Positions 42,858 through 52,800 of a DNA stretch of 64,000 nucleotides are shown here, one piece after another; the stretch's first letter is position 1; each line of letters opens with the position of its first letter. The notes beneath the pieces are model-generated. The model searched no databases and was not told the DNA's origin. It saw only the letters and a program-made list of their open reading frames with translations. Made by a program: the position numbers and the translations under genes. This DNA comes from an uncultured Eubacteriales bacterium. GTDB lineage: Bacteria; Bacillota; Clostridia; Oscillospirales; CAG-382. The DNA is taken from the NCBI GenBank assembly GCA_934479825.1, contig CAKSOW010000004.1, positions 59,288 to 123,287 on the forward strand, written 5' to 3'.

Positions 42858-44875
42858 CAAATTTTCCTCCGTTTTTCAAGGTCAGAACGTTTGGTAGTAA
42901 TGAGGTCATACATCATCGGCGACGCCTTGATCTCAATACACACCTTGTTTTTATTGGCGCAAAGGAGTGCTTCACCTCTGCCATTACGGATGATCTGCAT
43001 GGTTTCTTCGTCCGAAAGGGAGAGATATTTCTGTGCCGTAAACGCTTCGTCCTCCTCAAGGTGCAGAAGAATTTTGAAGCTCGAAAGGTTAAGTATATCT
43101 TTGCCGTATCTTCCGGTATCCGCAGAAAAACTACTTGACAAATCCTGTGTTGCCTGAATCGCCGCACCGCCAAAGCCTCGGATAAGCCGAAATATTTCCT
43201 GTACATAGTTTGCCGCAAGCTTGCTTGCACCGGCTCCGATAAGCGTCCACAGCTCGTCAAGGAATATTACTTTTTTCTGAATACGGCTTTCTTTTGCTTT
43301 ATCCCACACAAATTCAAGCGCCATAAACATACCGATGGGCTTTAAGGCATCTGTCATCTCGGTCATATCAAGCACGATGTATTTGTTTGAAAGGTCAACG
43401 TTTGTTTCTTTGCCGAAAGAAGCAAGCGAACCGGTCGCAAACTTCTCAATCATAAGGGAAAGCCGTTTTGTTTCTTCTTTTGAACATAGTTCCGCATACA
43501 AGTCTTTGAGTGTCGGCATTCTCTTGAAACTGCCGTCCTCATTGTAAAGCGAGGCATTGTCAAAGGTAATACCGAAAGTCTCATATGTACGGATAACGGC
43601 ACTGTCAAGAAGATTCAGTTCATCCTGTGTAATGTCGTTCTTTATGAGCGTAAAGAAGATCATAAGACTTTGGAGCTTTTCGGCAAGTATGGAGTCGTTG
43701 CGGGTATCCTCCCTTATCTCATAATCGGTTGAAAGGCTGGTTTTCCGTATCTCCATAATGTTGATGCAATCCTTTGAAGAAGGCGCTATCTTAATGTATT
43801 TTCCACCTATTGCCTCACAAGCGTCCATATATTCATGCCCTTTCACGGGAGCTATGATAAATACCTGCGTACCCTGCATACGGAAACGCAGCGCCATTGT
43901 TTGCAAAAGAAATGTTTTGCCCGCACCGGTGGTACCGTAAATACAGCCGTTGGCATTGGCATATTTATCGCTGTCAAAAATATCAAGAATCGCAACAGAC
44001 CGATTGTACTTATTCAGTCCTAAAAAAATACCGCCTTCGTCATATATTTCAAAAGACGAAAACGGAAAGGAAGCCGCAAGCGAATCGGTGAGCACATTTC
44101 GCCGGGCTTTGCGTTCTATATCCGAATCCACAGACAGTACGGGAAGAGACGACAGAAAGCATTGTTCGTGCTTGTAGTCGGCACGCTTGCATACCATGCT
44201 CATTGAACTGCAAAGCGTCATAACATCTGCTACACGTTGTTCAAGCTCTTCCACATCGTAAGCGGTGATTTCGATTACAGTGGTCATATAATAGAAGTCC
44301 TGACCGCCTCGGTTCATACCGTCTTTCAGAAAAAATCCCGAAGAAATCGCATCGTCAAGTTCTTCGTAATCCTGCCTTGTATCATCGACCTCACGCATTT
44401 TACTGCGGTTCAGCATTGTTTTCTGTGAAATACGGGAAAGGATCTTATCTCTCGGCATGCGTCGGAAAGTGAAGCTTATACCGATATTATCTCCGGCTTC
44501 AACAAGCGGCGATAACCATGCCGCCTCGTTTCTCGTGCGGTATCCGTAGCCTGCCACATAGAGATACGAGTGATAAATACCGTCCACCACAATGTAATCG
44601 CGGCTGCCGTTATCAACCGATGACGGTGCAATAACGTCAAGTACGGAAGTCTGCCCTGTCCACAGTTCGGTGATTTCTTCTTTCGGCTCTCTCTTAAAAA
44701 TGCACTTGATAAAATCCGTTACGGATTGCTTCTTGCCTTGTGATGTCTTTTTATTTTGCAGATTACCGGATTTTGCGGCTTTGGATTCGCTTTTTGGAGT
44801 ATAGGTTTCTTCGTGAACTTCTTTTTCGCTTTCATATGTATCCTCCTCTGAGGGATTTCTGTACTCTTTACTCAT
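42857..44875 (-). CDS. virB4: VirB4-type conjugation ATPase
   Basis: The start at 44875 (MSKEYRNPSEED) follows GGAGG by eight bases; an in-frame start at 44911 has no site. The 672-residue product has Walker A GTTGAGKT (about 314-321), Walker B VIFLDELW and the FGGAAIQATQD segment typical of VirB4/TraE ATPases that power the type IV secretion channel. About 90 acidic or low-complexity residues precede the conserved part. The region that normally forms the VirB4 N-terminus is encoded by the separate upstream gene, whose stop overlaps this start by 8 bases. Confidence 0.92.
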   Translation of the reverse strand: MSKEYRNPSEEDTYESEKEVHEETYTPKSESKAAKSGNLQNKKTSQGKKQSVTDFIKCIFKREPKEEITELWTGQTSVLDVIAPSSVDNGSRDYIVVDGIYHSYLYVAGYGYRTRNEAAWLSPLVEAGDNIGISFTFRRMPRDKILSRISQKTMLNRSKMREVDDTRQDYEELDDAISSGFFLKDGMNRGGQDFYYMTTVIEITAYDVEELEQRVADVMTLCSSMSMVCKRADYKHEQCFLSSLPVLSVDSDIERKARRNVLTDSLAASFPFSSFEIYDEGGIFLGLNKYNRSVAILDIFDSDKYANANGCIYGTTGAGKTFLLQTMALRFRMQGTQVFIIAPVKGHEYMDACEAIGGKYIKIAPSSKDCINIMEIRKTSLSTDYEIREDTRNDSILAEKLQSLMIFFTLIKNDITQDELNLLDSAVIRTYETFGITFDNASLYNEDGSFKRMPTLKDLYAELCSKEETKRLSLMIEKFATGSLASFGKETNVDLSNKYIVLDMTEMTDALKPIGMFMALEFVWDKAKESRIQKKVIFLDELWTLIGAGASKLAANYVQEIFRLIRGFGGAAIQATQDLSSSFSADTGRYGKDILNLSSFKILLHLEEDEAFTAQKYLSLSDEETMQIIRNGRGEALLCANKNKVCIEIKASPMMYDLITTKRSDLEKRRKI

Positions 44876-45542
44876 AGCTCTCACCTCCGTATTGCGTATG
44901 AACTTCGTCAAACATACCGTCCGCGAAATTGCCGGGTCTTACATATTTTGAACTCTGCTTATTGATAAAACTGTAAAGCAGATCGATTAACTGTCCGTTG
45001 TCGTTTATGTCGATAACAGACAGTTCGCATTGGGAAAGATACCGTTGTGCTTTGTAGGCTTCATCGGACAGTATTCTTTGAATATCCGTAAATCTCATAT
45101 TTTGCTGTGTGAAATTCTTATTGGCATATTCAAAGATCATGAAAAACCTCTTTTTGATTGCAACGTTTTCCGACAGACCTTTTACAAAGTCCATTTCATC
45201 CCGAATCATCGACTCTGTCTGCTCATCCGACTCATTTTCCGCATAATGTTCGTGACGTTTCAGGTAATCGTCAATATCGGCTCTCTCGGTAACTACCCGT
45301 ATCTGCATATTGTCGGGCGCTATCTTTAAGTATGAGGCAAAATAGTAAATGATATTTTCCTGCTCAATACTGCTTTTCAGATAAAAGTTTACGGGAAGCA
45401 CCTCCGCAATCTTTATATATCTGCCGTCCTTCAAAAGCACAAGACCGCCTGTTACCGTTTCAATGGGCAGCCACTTTTGCGTACTGCCCTCGTAATACTT
45501 TCCGAAGGACTTTTCTTCTTTCTTTGAAAACGGATTTATCAT
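44868..45542 (-). CDS. VirB4 N-terminal-like / TraC-like conjugation protein
   Basis: The ATG at 45542 overlaps the PrgI stop (ATGA) and follows GAGGTCAA. The 224-residue product has the beta-rich opening usual in VirB4 proteins (WLPIETVTGGLVLLKDGRYIKI, shown here by its first and last parts) and FYLKSSIEQENIIYYFASYL. Helical segments follow. No P-loop is present, so it appears to be the N-terminal module of VirB4 on a separate gene. It probably works with the ATPase encoded immediately downstream. Confidence 0.7.
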   Translation of the reverse strand: MINPFSKKEEKSFGKYYEGSTQKWLPIETVTGGLVLLKDGRYIKIAEVLPVNFYLKSSIEQENIIYYFASYLKIAPDNMQIRVVTERADIDDYLKRHEHYAENESDEQTESMIRDEMDFVKGLSENVAIKKRFFMIFEYANKNFTQQNMRFTDIQRILSDEAYKAQRYLSQCELSVIDINDNGQLIDLLYSFINKQSSKYVRPGNFADGMFDEVHTQYGGESYE

Positions 45543-45835
45543 TTGACCTCACCCCGATACTCAATTATTCTTCTGCTTTTAAACCACTGCCACCAATTCT
45601 TAACGAACAGCGACAGCGGATCGTCGTTGATTCCTATAAGTGCGAAACCTCCGATGGGAATAACGAATACGGCAGAAACGATAATCTTTCCTGTAAGTCC
45701 CAATGGAAGGAGCATAAACACGAGATAAATAACAGGCAGAGATATTATCCCTGCCTCAATTACGTTCCGCACGCCGAATATGCCCATCAGTTTGCCGCCT
45801 TCTTCAAAATTTGCGGGAATATAGAATTCGTTCAT
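45539..45835 (-). CDS. prgI: PrgI family membrane protein
   Basis: The product of 98 residues begins MNEFYIPANFEEGGKLMGIF and has two membrane segments (IISLPVIYLVFMLLPLG, IIVSAVFVIPIGGFALI). A conserved C-terminal DPLSLFVKNWWQWFKSRR follows. This is the PrgI/TcpE-like pattern of Gram-positive type IV secretion systems. AAAGGAG precedes the ATG at 45835. The gene overlaps both neighbours, as expected for the transfer operon. Confidence 0.88.
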   Translation of the reverse strand: MNEFYIPANFEEGGKLMGIFGVRNVIEAGIISLPVIYLVFMLLPLGLTGKIIVSAVFVIPIGGFALIGINDDPLSLFVKNWWQWFKSRRIIEYRGEVK

Positions 45836-45939
45836 TTTATACCTCTCCTTTCGTCCTCATTGCCGGCGGCAACAAATAGACACATCGTTACGGCACCGAA
45901 TGTGCCGCCAAGAATAAAGCTTATAATACATCCTAACAC
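45832..45939 (-). CDS. DUF3789-type small membrane protein, 35 aa
   Basis: A GTG at 45939 follows AGGAGG by about six bases and opens a 35-residue frame ending in the TGA that overlaps the PrgI start. The sequence is one membrane helix (ISFILGGTFGAVTMCLF) followed by an acidic/basic tail (GNEDERRGIK). This fits the very short DUF3789 proteins found in Clostridia ICEs. Role unknown; its place between the C39 peptidase and PrgI suggests a channel component. Confidence 0.75.
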   Translation of the reverse strand: MLGCIISFILGGTFGAVTMCLFVAAGNEDERRGIK

Positions 45940-45953
45940 GGTTTTACCTCCTT

Positions 45954-47105
45954 TCATTCTTCAGTATCGTAACAGGACAAGCTCCAAAACGGTCCGCCCG
46001 AACCCGCGTTTTTTACTTCACCGAGAATAACGGAAACATCCCACTTTTTTGTGCTTCTGTCGTAACTTGCCGGATCGGCAACAAGAATTTTGCCGTCATC
46101 CGTGACGCCCCGAAGCACAATGAAATGTCCCGAACTTGTAAAATGCCCGGCGCCCATAATGGCGATGATCATTTTACCGTCTTTTAGATGTCGTTTCAGT
46201 TCCTTTGCGCTTGATTTGCCAAGTTTTTCGACCGTAAGTCCAAAGTGTTCCGCGGCATTGGGAATAAGGGATATATAACTTCCGCTGCCTTCACAGACAT
46301 ATCCGTTATCATACGACCACTTTGCAACCTCTGTGGGATCTGTTTCTTCTCCCGTTAGATTTGTAATTGCTATTGCAAGAGCCGTCGGACCGCATCCGGC
46401 AACACCGATAGTATCTGTTTTACCGTATTTTTCATTCGCCCATCTTTCGTCAAGCTGATTGAAATATGTAAGTCCGTCAAGAGTTACACCTTCGTAATTC
46501 TGAAGCCTGTCCGGATCAATATAGCCGCTGTCGGACGTGAGTTTTTGCCCCGTAAAGGTATTGTACATAAGATTTGCCCAGTTCTTCTGCTCATCGGTAA
46601 AGCCCATTTCGTCCATTATTTCATCCGAAGTCTTGTTGTAAACTTCACCCGTTTCATCATCAACGGAAAAGCTTATTTCGATCATATCGCGGACGTCGCT
46701 TTCGTTTATGGATTCTATTTGCTGTAATTTCTGAACTGCCTGTATGCAAATAAGTCTTGTAATATCGGGATCTACGCCGTCTTCCTGTTCTGCAAGCACC
46801 TCGTAATAATAACTTTCCATTTCGGAGGCATGCTCATTTCGGAAGATGAGATCGTCAAATTCCGAAAGACTCCAATTTACAAGAAGTCCGGGAAGAGAGA
46901 AAATAATGATTATGGGAATAAGCAAAAGGAAAAGCAATGCGCCGATAACCGTAAGCACCTTTTTCCAAGGTATAACCTCAATAGCGCCGACAATAGCCTG
47001 CGCATAATTCTGTGAAGCGATACCCGTGGCAATCTTAACGATTCCGCCTACGACCTGCGCTCCGCGGGCTGCCTTCTGCGTTCCGCTTTTTTGCAGTTCT
47101 GCCAT
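45954..47105 (-). CDS. membrane-anchored C39-type cysteine peptidase of the transfer apparatus
   Basis: The 383-residue product has one membrane segment (VLTVIGALLFLLLIPIIII, about 50-70), a helical middle and a C-terminal C39_2-like papain-fold domain. Catalytic residues are C238 (VAGCGPTALA), H327 (SSGHFIVL) and D344 (VADPAS). In ICEs this position usually holds a cell-wall hydrolase that opens peptidoglycan for the channel; C39-type domains instead cleave peptide bonds, so the substrate is uncertain. Its start overlaps the VirB6-like gene by 71 bases; AAAGAGA precedes the ATG. Confidence 0.8.
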   Translation of the reverse strand: MAELQKSGTQKAARGAQVVGGIVKIATGIASQNYAQAIVGAIEVIPWKKVLTVIGALLFLLLIPIIIIFSLPGLLVNWSLSEFDDLIFRNEHASEMESYYYEVLAEQEDGVDPDITRLICIQAVQKLQQIESINESDVRDMIEISFSVDDETGEVYNKTSDEIMDEMGFTDEQKNWANLMYNTFTGQKLTSDSGYIDPDRLQNYEGVTLDGLTYFNQLDERWANEKYGKTDTIGVAGCGPTALAIAITNLTGEETDPTEVAKWSYDNGYVCEGSGSYISLIPNAAEHFGLTVEKLGKSSAKELKRHLKDGKMIIAIMGAGHFTSSGHFIVLRGVTDDGKILVADPASYDRSTKKWDVSVILGEVKNAGSGGPFWSLSCYDTEE

Positions 47106-49221
47106 TATCTCTTTCTCCTCTCTTGTATTCTTGTGTGCGCTTTAAGATTTCTGTGTCCTTGGCGTAATAATTCTTCTTACCCTTGCGGTTTGCTGCAGCG
47201 GGATCGTATCTTCCGAATTTGTATTCGTGATCGACTCTTCTTTCGATGGTACTCATACTGGTATTTGCAACGTACTGCGAATTACCGCCGTAGTCCGAAT
47301 ATGACATACCGGAGTTGTTAATAACCGTGCCGCCGTTTGACACGTTTCCGCCTTGGGAGGTTGCTGTATTGTTTGAAGCACCGCCATTCACTATGACCCC
47401 CGTATTGCCGCCCGAAACATTATTTGCAGATATATTTCTGCCTGCAATAACTGTACTTTTTCTATCAGTTCTTCCGTTTTCGGTGGAAACACTAGAAGTA
47501 TGTACATTGAAATCATTGTCTGCGGAGGAATTACCGCCGACATTGTTGTTTACGCTTCTGTTGTCCGCGCCTCTGAGGTTTCCCGACGTTCTGCTCATGC
47601 TCTGTGTTTGAGACATAACCGGAACTGTAATACCCTTTGCGCCTGTTTTGCCGGCAGAAGTATTTACATTGACACCGCCTCCGGCACCACCGTTATTATT
47701 GACAACAGACCGATCGGCGCGCGCCGTTGATGATACGGAAAGAGTGGGAGCATTTGTCTTTGCACCCGAAGTACTCCTTGACAGCGGAGGTCGGGATGGA
47801 TTCTGTGTTCTTTGCTGACTTGCGGAATAACCGTCTCTTTCGATATTGCTTGTTGAATTGTTGTGTGTTTCCGAACTGCTCCTGTCTGTTGTGCGAGAAG
47901 TATTCGGTTTTGCACCCGGCATTGGCGCTGTATTTCTTGCTGCGTTCTGCACCTGTGTCTTGCTTACCGTTACATTACCGCCTTTGTTTGCCGGTGTAGT
48001 TCTGTCCAAAGGATTGGGAGCAATATTTCTGCCGGAAGTTTCACGGCTTGAAGTATCGGTTTTCGAATTGTCTCGGGTATTCGTATCGGAGCCGTTATTA
48101 TTCGTGTATCTGCTGTTATTTGTTACACCGCTCGCTTGTTTACCTGCAATGCTGCCGGGTTGTGCGCTCATTTTTACCGTTCTGCTTTGGTTATTTACAG
48201 ATATATTTATGTTAGCGTTACCGGAAGAAGCATTACCGCCGTTATTCGGAGACGGGGGATTATTGCGCGGACTGCCTCCCGGACCGCCGCCGTGATTATG
48301 ATTACTGTTACCGCCAGAACGGTTACTGCCGCCGGAACTGCCTTTCATACTGCCAACATTTTTACCGACAAGTGAAGCGATACTTCTTACAACGACCATT
48401 GTCATTCCTCCGGGGAATCTCACACCGACGCTGCTGTTTGTCTGTGCCGGATTAAGACCGATTTTCGCTATGTGTGCGTCGATCTTTCGGGCGACTCTTG
48501 TAAGCGCCATCACAAACACAAGCCATATGATAATATTGGAGGCGTGCATATTGAGCATAGCGTTCATTATGAGCTTTAAAAAGATGATATTCATAATGAG
48601 CATAAGGTTCATAGAGCCGTACATTCTGCACCAGCCCTTGAATATATCGTTTGTGTTCTTACTACCGCCCATAGCAAAAGCGAGAGGTGCCATAAATGTG
48701 AGAACACAGGCTATGACATATCTCTCGCCGATATCAAAGAACAGCTTTATTAGCTGAATGATGAGAATAATACTTACGATTATCGCTATAAGCCAGCTTA
48801 CACCGCCTGCAGCCGAGAACATCAAGCTTGTCGGCGGAGAAAAAGCAAAGCTTCTCGGGATATTAAGGTATGCAACAACCGTTCCTGTCATCTTGGTACA
48901 CATTTCACATATCTGTGGGGAAGCAAGTAGAAGAAAGCTGAAAGCAAAAGTACGCATAAAAAGAAGCTTCGGATCTTCGCCCTCAAAGCCTGCTCCCGAC
49001 ATAATGCTTTTCAGAAGTTGGAAGACAAGATTTCCAAGCAAAAGTGCCCATCCGAGAGCAAGAATGATTTCGGAAATGTCATTTACGATAGGAGCTGCCT
49101 TTCGGAAATAGTCCATATCCATCGTCATAACGTCGATAATATCGCCGAACACATAGTCTGCCATATCTTCGATAAGACCGTATATCCACTCGATCAGCCC
49201 CTTCATAATGGGTTCAAGCAT
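47035..49221 (-). CDS. VirB6/TrbL-like polytopic conjugation protein
   Basis: GGGGGTG precedes the ATG at 49221. The first 290 residues have six or more membrane segments (for example WLIAIIVSIILIIQLIKLFF and IIIWLVFVMALTRVA), as in the VirB6/TrbL (CD1107-like) core of the secretion channel. The remaining 430 residues are low complexity, rich in Asn, Ser, Gly, Thr and Arg, and probably disordered, perhaps interacting with DNA or the cell wall. The product has 728 residues. The long tail is the unusual feature, while the membrane part is standard. Confidence 0.85.
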   Translation of the reverse strand: MLEPIMKGLIEWIYGLIEDMADYVFGDIIDVMTMDMDYFRKAAPIVNDISEIILALGWALLLGNLVFQLLKSIMSGAGFEGEDPKLLFMRTFAFSFLLLASPQICEMCTKMTGTVVAYLNIPRSFAFSPPTSLMFSAAGGVSWLIAIIVSIILIIQLIKLFFDIGERYVIACVLTFMAPLAFAMGGSKNTNDIFKGWCRMYGSMNLMLIMNIIFLKLIMNAMLNMHASNIIIWLVFVMALTRVARKIDAHIAKIGLNPAQTNSSVGVRFPGGMTMVVVRSIASLVGKNVGSMKGSSGGSNRSGGNSNHNHGGGPGGSPRNNPPSPNNGGNASSGNANINISVNNQSRTVKMSAQPGSIAGKQASGVTNNSRYTNNNGSDTNTRDNSKTDTSSRETSGRNIAPNPLDRTTPANKGGNVTVSKTQVQNAARNTAPMPGAKPNTSRTTDRSSSETHNNSTSNIERDGYSASQQRTQNPSRPPLSRSTSGAKTNAPTLSVSSTARADRSVVNNNGGAGGGVNVNTSAGKTGAKGITVPVMSQTQSMSRTSGNLRGADNRSVNNNVGGNSSADNDFNVHTSSVSTENGRTDRKSTVIAGRNISANNVSGGNTGVIVNGGASNNTATSQGGNVSNGGTVINNSGMSYSDYGGNSQYVANTSMSTIERRVDHEYKFGRYDPAAANRKGKKNYYAKDTEILKRTQEYKRGERDNGRTAKKRNAEGSPRSAGRRRNR

Positions 49222-49262
49222 AAGACAGCACCCCCTTTACTTTGTTATTCTGCATTTCATTT

Positions 49263-49619
49263 TTACGGCTTAATAGTTGCAAGTCCGTCGAGAAGCGGTC
49301 TTACATAAGCAAGGAATGCACCAATGCCGTTGATAATAGCCCAAGCAATCCAGATACGCTTGAGCCAGTCAACACTCTGGTCTACCTTTTGCTGATTGTT
49401 TGAAAGCTTCATACCCACAACACATACAGTAGTCATAAGAGCCGCAAGCACGGTACTTATTCCTGCAATATGATTGTAGACGTCAACGATAATTCTGTCG
49501 GCAACTACCCACATATCATCTACGGCAAATACATTTATCGCAAACAGCGGTACAAGTGCTACGATGAACGGCAGTGTCTGACAGCAAAACTTCATTATTT
49601 TGTTTTTCATATAAAGCAT
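49263..49619 (-). CDS. VirB2/TrbC-like (DUF3852-type) membrane protein
   Basis: AGAAAGGA precedes the ATG at 49619. The 118-residue product has a signal-like N-terminus (FCCQTLPFIVALVPLFAINVFA) and two membrane segments (GISTVLAALMTTVCVVGM, IWIAWAIINGIGAFLAYV). The segment KVDQSVDWLKRIWIAWAI is typical of the small pilin-like proteins found before VirB6 in Clostridia ICEs. It probably forms part of the channel. A hairpin (49642-49666) lies in its leader. Confidence 0.8.
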   Translation of the reverse strand: MLYMKNKIMKFCCQTLPFIVALVPLFAINVFAVDDMWVVADRIIVDVYNHIAGISTVLAALMTTVCVVGMKLSNNQQKVDQSVDWLKRIWIAWAIINGIGAFLAYVRPLLDGLATIKP

Positions 49620-49641
49620 CGCATCCTTTCTTAAAATGGTT

Positions 49642-49839
49642 GTGGGCTGCCTTTATGACAGCCCACGGGATAAAATAATTGCTATTAAAATAAATTCGTT
49701 TTCACGATGGGTTTCCCATTGTGAAAACACCTTCAAAACGAGCTACGCGAGTTCTCGTGCGGAGGGGAGATGGAAAATCTTTGATTTTTCATCGGGGATA
49801 GGCACGAGCTCCCACTTGGAAAACGAAGTTTTTCAAGTG
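49642..49839 (-). other. cluster of four hairpins between adhesin and transfer genes
   Basis: On the minus strand, directly after the adhesin stop, come CACTTG/CAAGTG (49813-49839) and a two-level stem GCACGAGCTC region (49802-49811 with 49749-49760, enclosing 49769-49793). Next are GTTTTCAC/GTGAAAAC (49698-49728, followed by ATTTATTTT) and GTGGGCTG/CAGCCCAC (49642-49666). The third is terminator-like. Together they could adjust expression between the adhesin and the transfer genes. Confidence 0.6.
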
Positions 49840-49842
49840 ATA

Positions 49843-52800
49843 TCAGTAGCCGGTTTTCGGCATTTCGATATAGGTATAGCTGTAAACCTTTGTAACGAAA
49901 CGGGAGATTGTGGTTATCCACTGACCGTTGTATACACCACCTACATCTGCAGTATTTACAAAGCTGGAGCCGTTTGCAAGTCCCTTAACGGAGCGTGCAT
50001 ACAAGTAAGGAGTTTCAACCTGTGCAAAGCCTGCTCTGACACTTCCAAATACATACATAATTTCTGTTATGTACTCGTTATCCGCAAGACCGAGAGCGAT
50101 GTTTGATACATCAATTACATAGTTCTTGCTTGTAGAGAGGTTGTCATTGATGGTACGGTATTCGCCGTTAGAAAGGTTGGTAAGATACACTATCTTGTAG
50201 GACAGGTTCTGATTGAATGTACCTGTCACTATCTTTTCGGCACGGATAGCAGAAGGAAGTGTATCACGGAAGTAGAAGCTGTCAAGAGATACGCTTGAGG
50301 TGTTTGCAATATTCTTGAAGCTGTAAACAATGGGGTTATTGGGCATTACTTCGTTGTAGCCGTATTTAGTTACTGATACACCAACTGATACCGACTTATT
50401 AAGTACCTCAAATGTCATTATCTGACCGTTAAACTCAAGGTGTGCTGTCATAAGAGTTTCGTTGGGTGTGTAGTAAGTGGGAGCAACTGTCTCACGCATT
50501 GTATAAAGACCGAGAGGAAGAGGCTTTGATGCAGCTCTGCCGTTCTTGTCTGTCTTAATGGTGTCAACGATGTTTCCTGCCTTGTCGTAGATTTCAAAGA
50601 CAGCACCTTCAAGAAGCGAGCCCGCGGGAAGTCCGTTTATGGGATTGTCATCAGCAGATTTCTTTGCCACCTGAATCTGTGCCTGAATGGGAGTGTTGTA
50701 CCAAGTGATAGATGAGGTATGACCGTATTCAACGTAGAAGGTCTTAACCTCGTTATCAAGTACATAGCCGTTAGGTACTGCAATCTCACGGATGTAATAC
50801 TTACCGTCTTCAAACTCGTTGTTATCGGTATATACATATCCGTTCTGATCGGAAACGTACTGTGCAAGAGGTCTGCCGTAGCGGTCGGAGATAAGGAATG
50901 TTACGCCGCTGATACCTTTACCTGTTGTGGAATCCACCTTATGAATGAGGAAGGAGGAGTTCTTTCTGTTTGTAATGGTAACACGGGTAATTTCACCGTC
51001 TGTTACTTCAACATCGTGGGGTTCTGCATCAAGAATGTAATCGTCAGCAGCCTTTGTTTCGGTAACAGTGTACCAGCCGTTGGGAAGGTCATCAATATTG
51101 ATAACACCGCTTGCGTTGGTGGTATATGTACCGATTCTCTTGCCGTTCATATACTCAACTTCAAACTTAACACCCTTGATAGGCTGTCTTGTTTCTTCGT
51201 CAAGCTTTGTAATTCTGATACCGCCGAGAGCTTCATTAAGGAAGGTAAGCTCGTGAGTCTGTCCTGACTTAACCTTAACTGTCTGAGGAGCGCCGTCAAG
51301 TGTGTATCCCTCGGGAGCAGTAACTTCTGTTACAACATAGGTGTCGGGAGCAAGACCTGTAAGGTGGATGATACCGTTTCTGTTTGTGGTGTATCTGCCG
51401 TTTGCATTGCCTACAACTGTTCCTTCGCTGTTTGTAACCTTGAATACAGCACCGTAAAGTGGTTCGCCTGTAGCCTTGTCAAGCTTTGTGATGATAAGCC
51501 CGCCTTCGGGAGAGTTGTAGAATGTGAGGTTGTGAATTTTGCCTGATACCACATTTATTGTCTGAGGTTCACCGCTGATAGCATAACCTGCAGGTGCTTC
51601 AACTTCGGTAATAACATAAGTTCCGGGAGTAAGTCCGTTTACTTTGATATTGCCGTAAATATCTGTAGTGTATCTGCCGTTAGATGTTCCTACAACTGCA
51701 CCTGTGCTGTCGGTGATTTCAAATACCGCTCCGTAAAGAGGTTCTTGGGTCTCTTTATCAAGCTTTGTAATGATAAGTCCGCTGCTTGGCTTGTTGTAGA
51801 AGGTAAGAGTCTGTGTGTTATCTGCATCAATCTTTACAGTCTTTGAAACAGTGTCAATTACATATCCATCGGGAGCCTTTGTTTCGGTAACAACTACCGT
51901 TGTGCCTGCTTCGATGTTTGTAATGTGGATCTGTCCCAATTCGTCTGTTGTGTAGATGCCGTTTGATGATACCGCACCGCCGTCTGTTGCAATAAATTTG
52001 CCGTCAGATGTGGTTACAGTAAACTCTGCACCTGCAAGGGGCTGTTTTGTAATACTGTCAAGCTTACGGATGATAAGTCCGCCGTCCTTTTCGTTTTCAA
52101 CTGTGACAGTGATTACGTCCTGTTCCTTGCCTGTGATATATACGGTTTCGGGAGCATCGCTGATAATGTAACCGTCGGGAGCCTTTGTTTCCTCGATTAC
52201 ATATGTACCTGCTTCAAGTCGTGTGATAACGATTGTACCGTTAGCTGAAGTGGTATATTCACCTATAACAGTACCGCCGCTGCCGCTTGTTCCCGAAAGG
52301 TATCTTACTTGGAATTTTGCACCCTGAAGAACTTTTCCTGTATCGGCGTCAACCTTCTTGATAACAAGTCCGGAAAGGGGTACGTTTTCAAAGGTGATTT
52401 CCTTATCTTCGCCGCCCTTGATGTAGATTTCCTGTGCCTCGTTAGAAAGCACATACCCATCGGGAGCAGCAGTTTCGGTTATCTTGTACCAACCGTCATT
52501 AAGATTGTACATCTTAAACTGTCCGTTATCATCGGTGGTAAATGTGCCGAGATGGTTTACTTCACCTGTAAAGGTGTTGTTTGAAGCATAAACAACGCTG
52601 AACTTTGCATTTTTAAGGGGATCCTTTGTAATGCTGTCAATCTTGTTTACTGTAAGCGATGGCTTCTGGTAGTTCTCGAATCTCACAACTGACGTTCTGT
52701 TGGGAACAAGAGTTACAAGCTTGGGTTCGGAGTCAAGCAAATAGTCATTGGGAACACTCTTTTCTATAACCTCGTAAATACCGGGGTTAAGATGAGAAAG

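Noticed and set aside
50719..51267. Long plus-strand frames opposite the giant adhesin and other large genes
   Set aside because: They mirror the codon pattern of the repeats on the other strand and lack ribosome sites.
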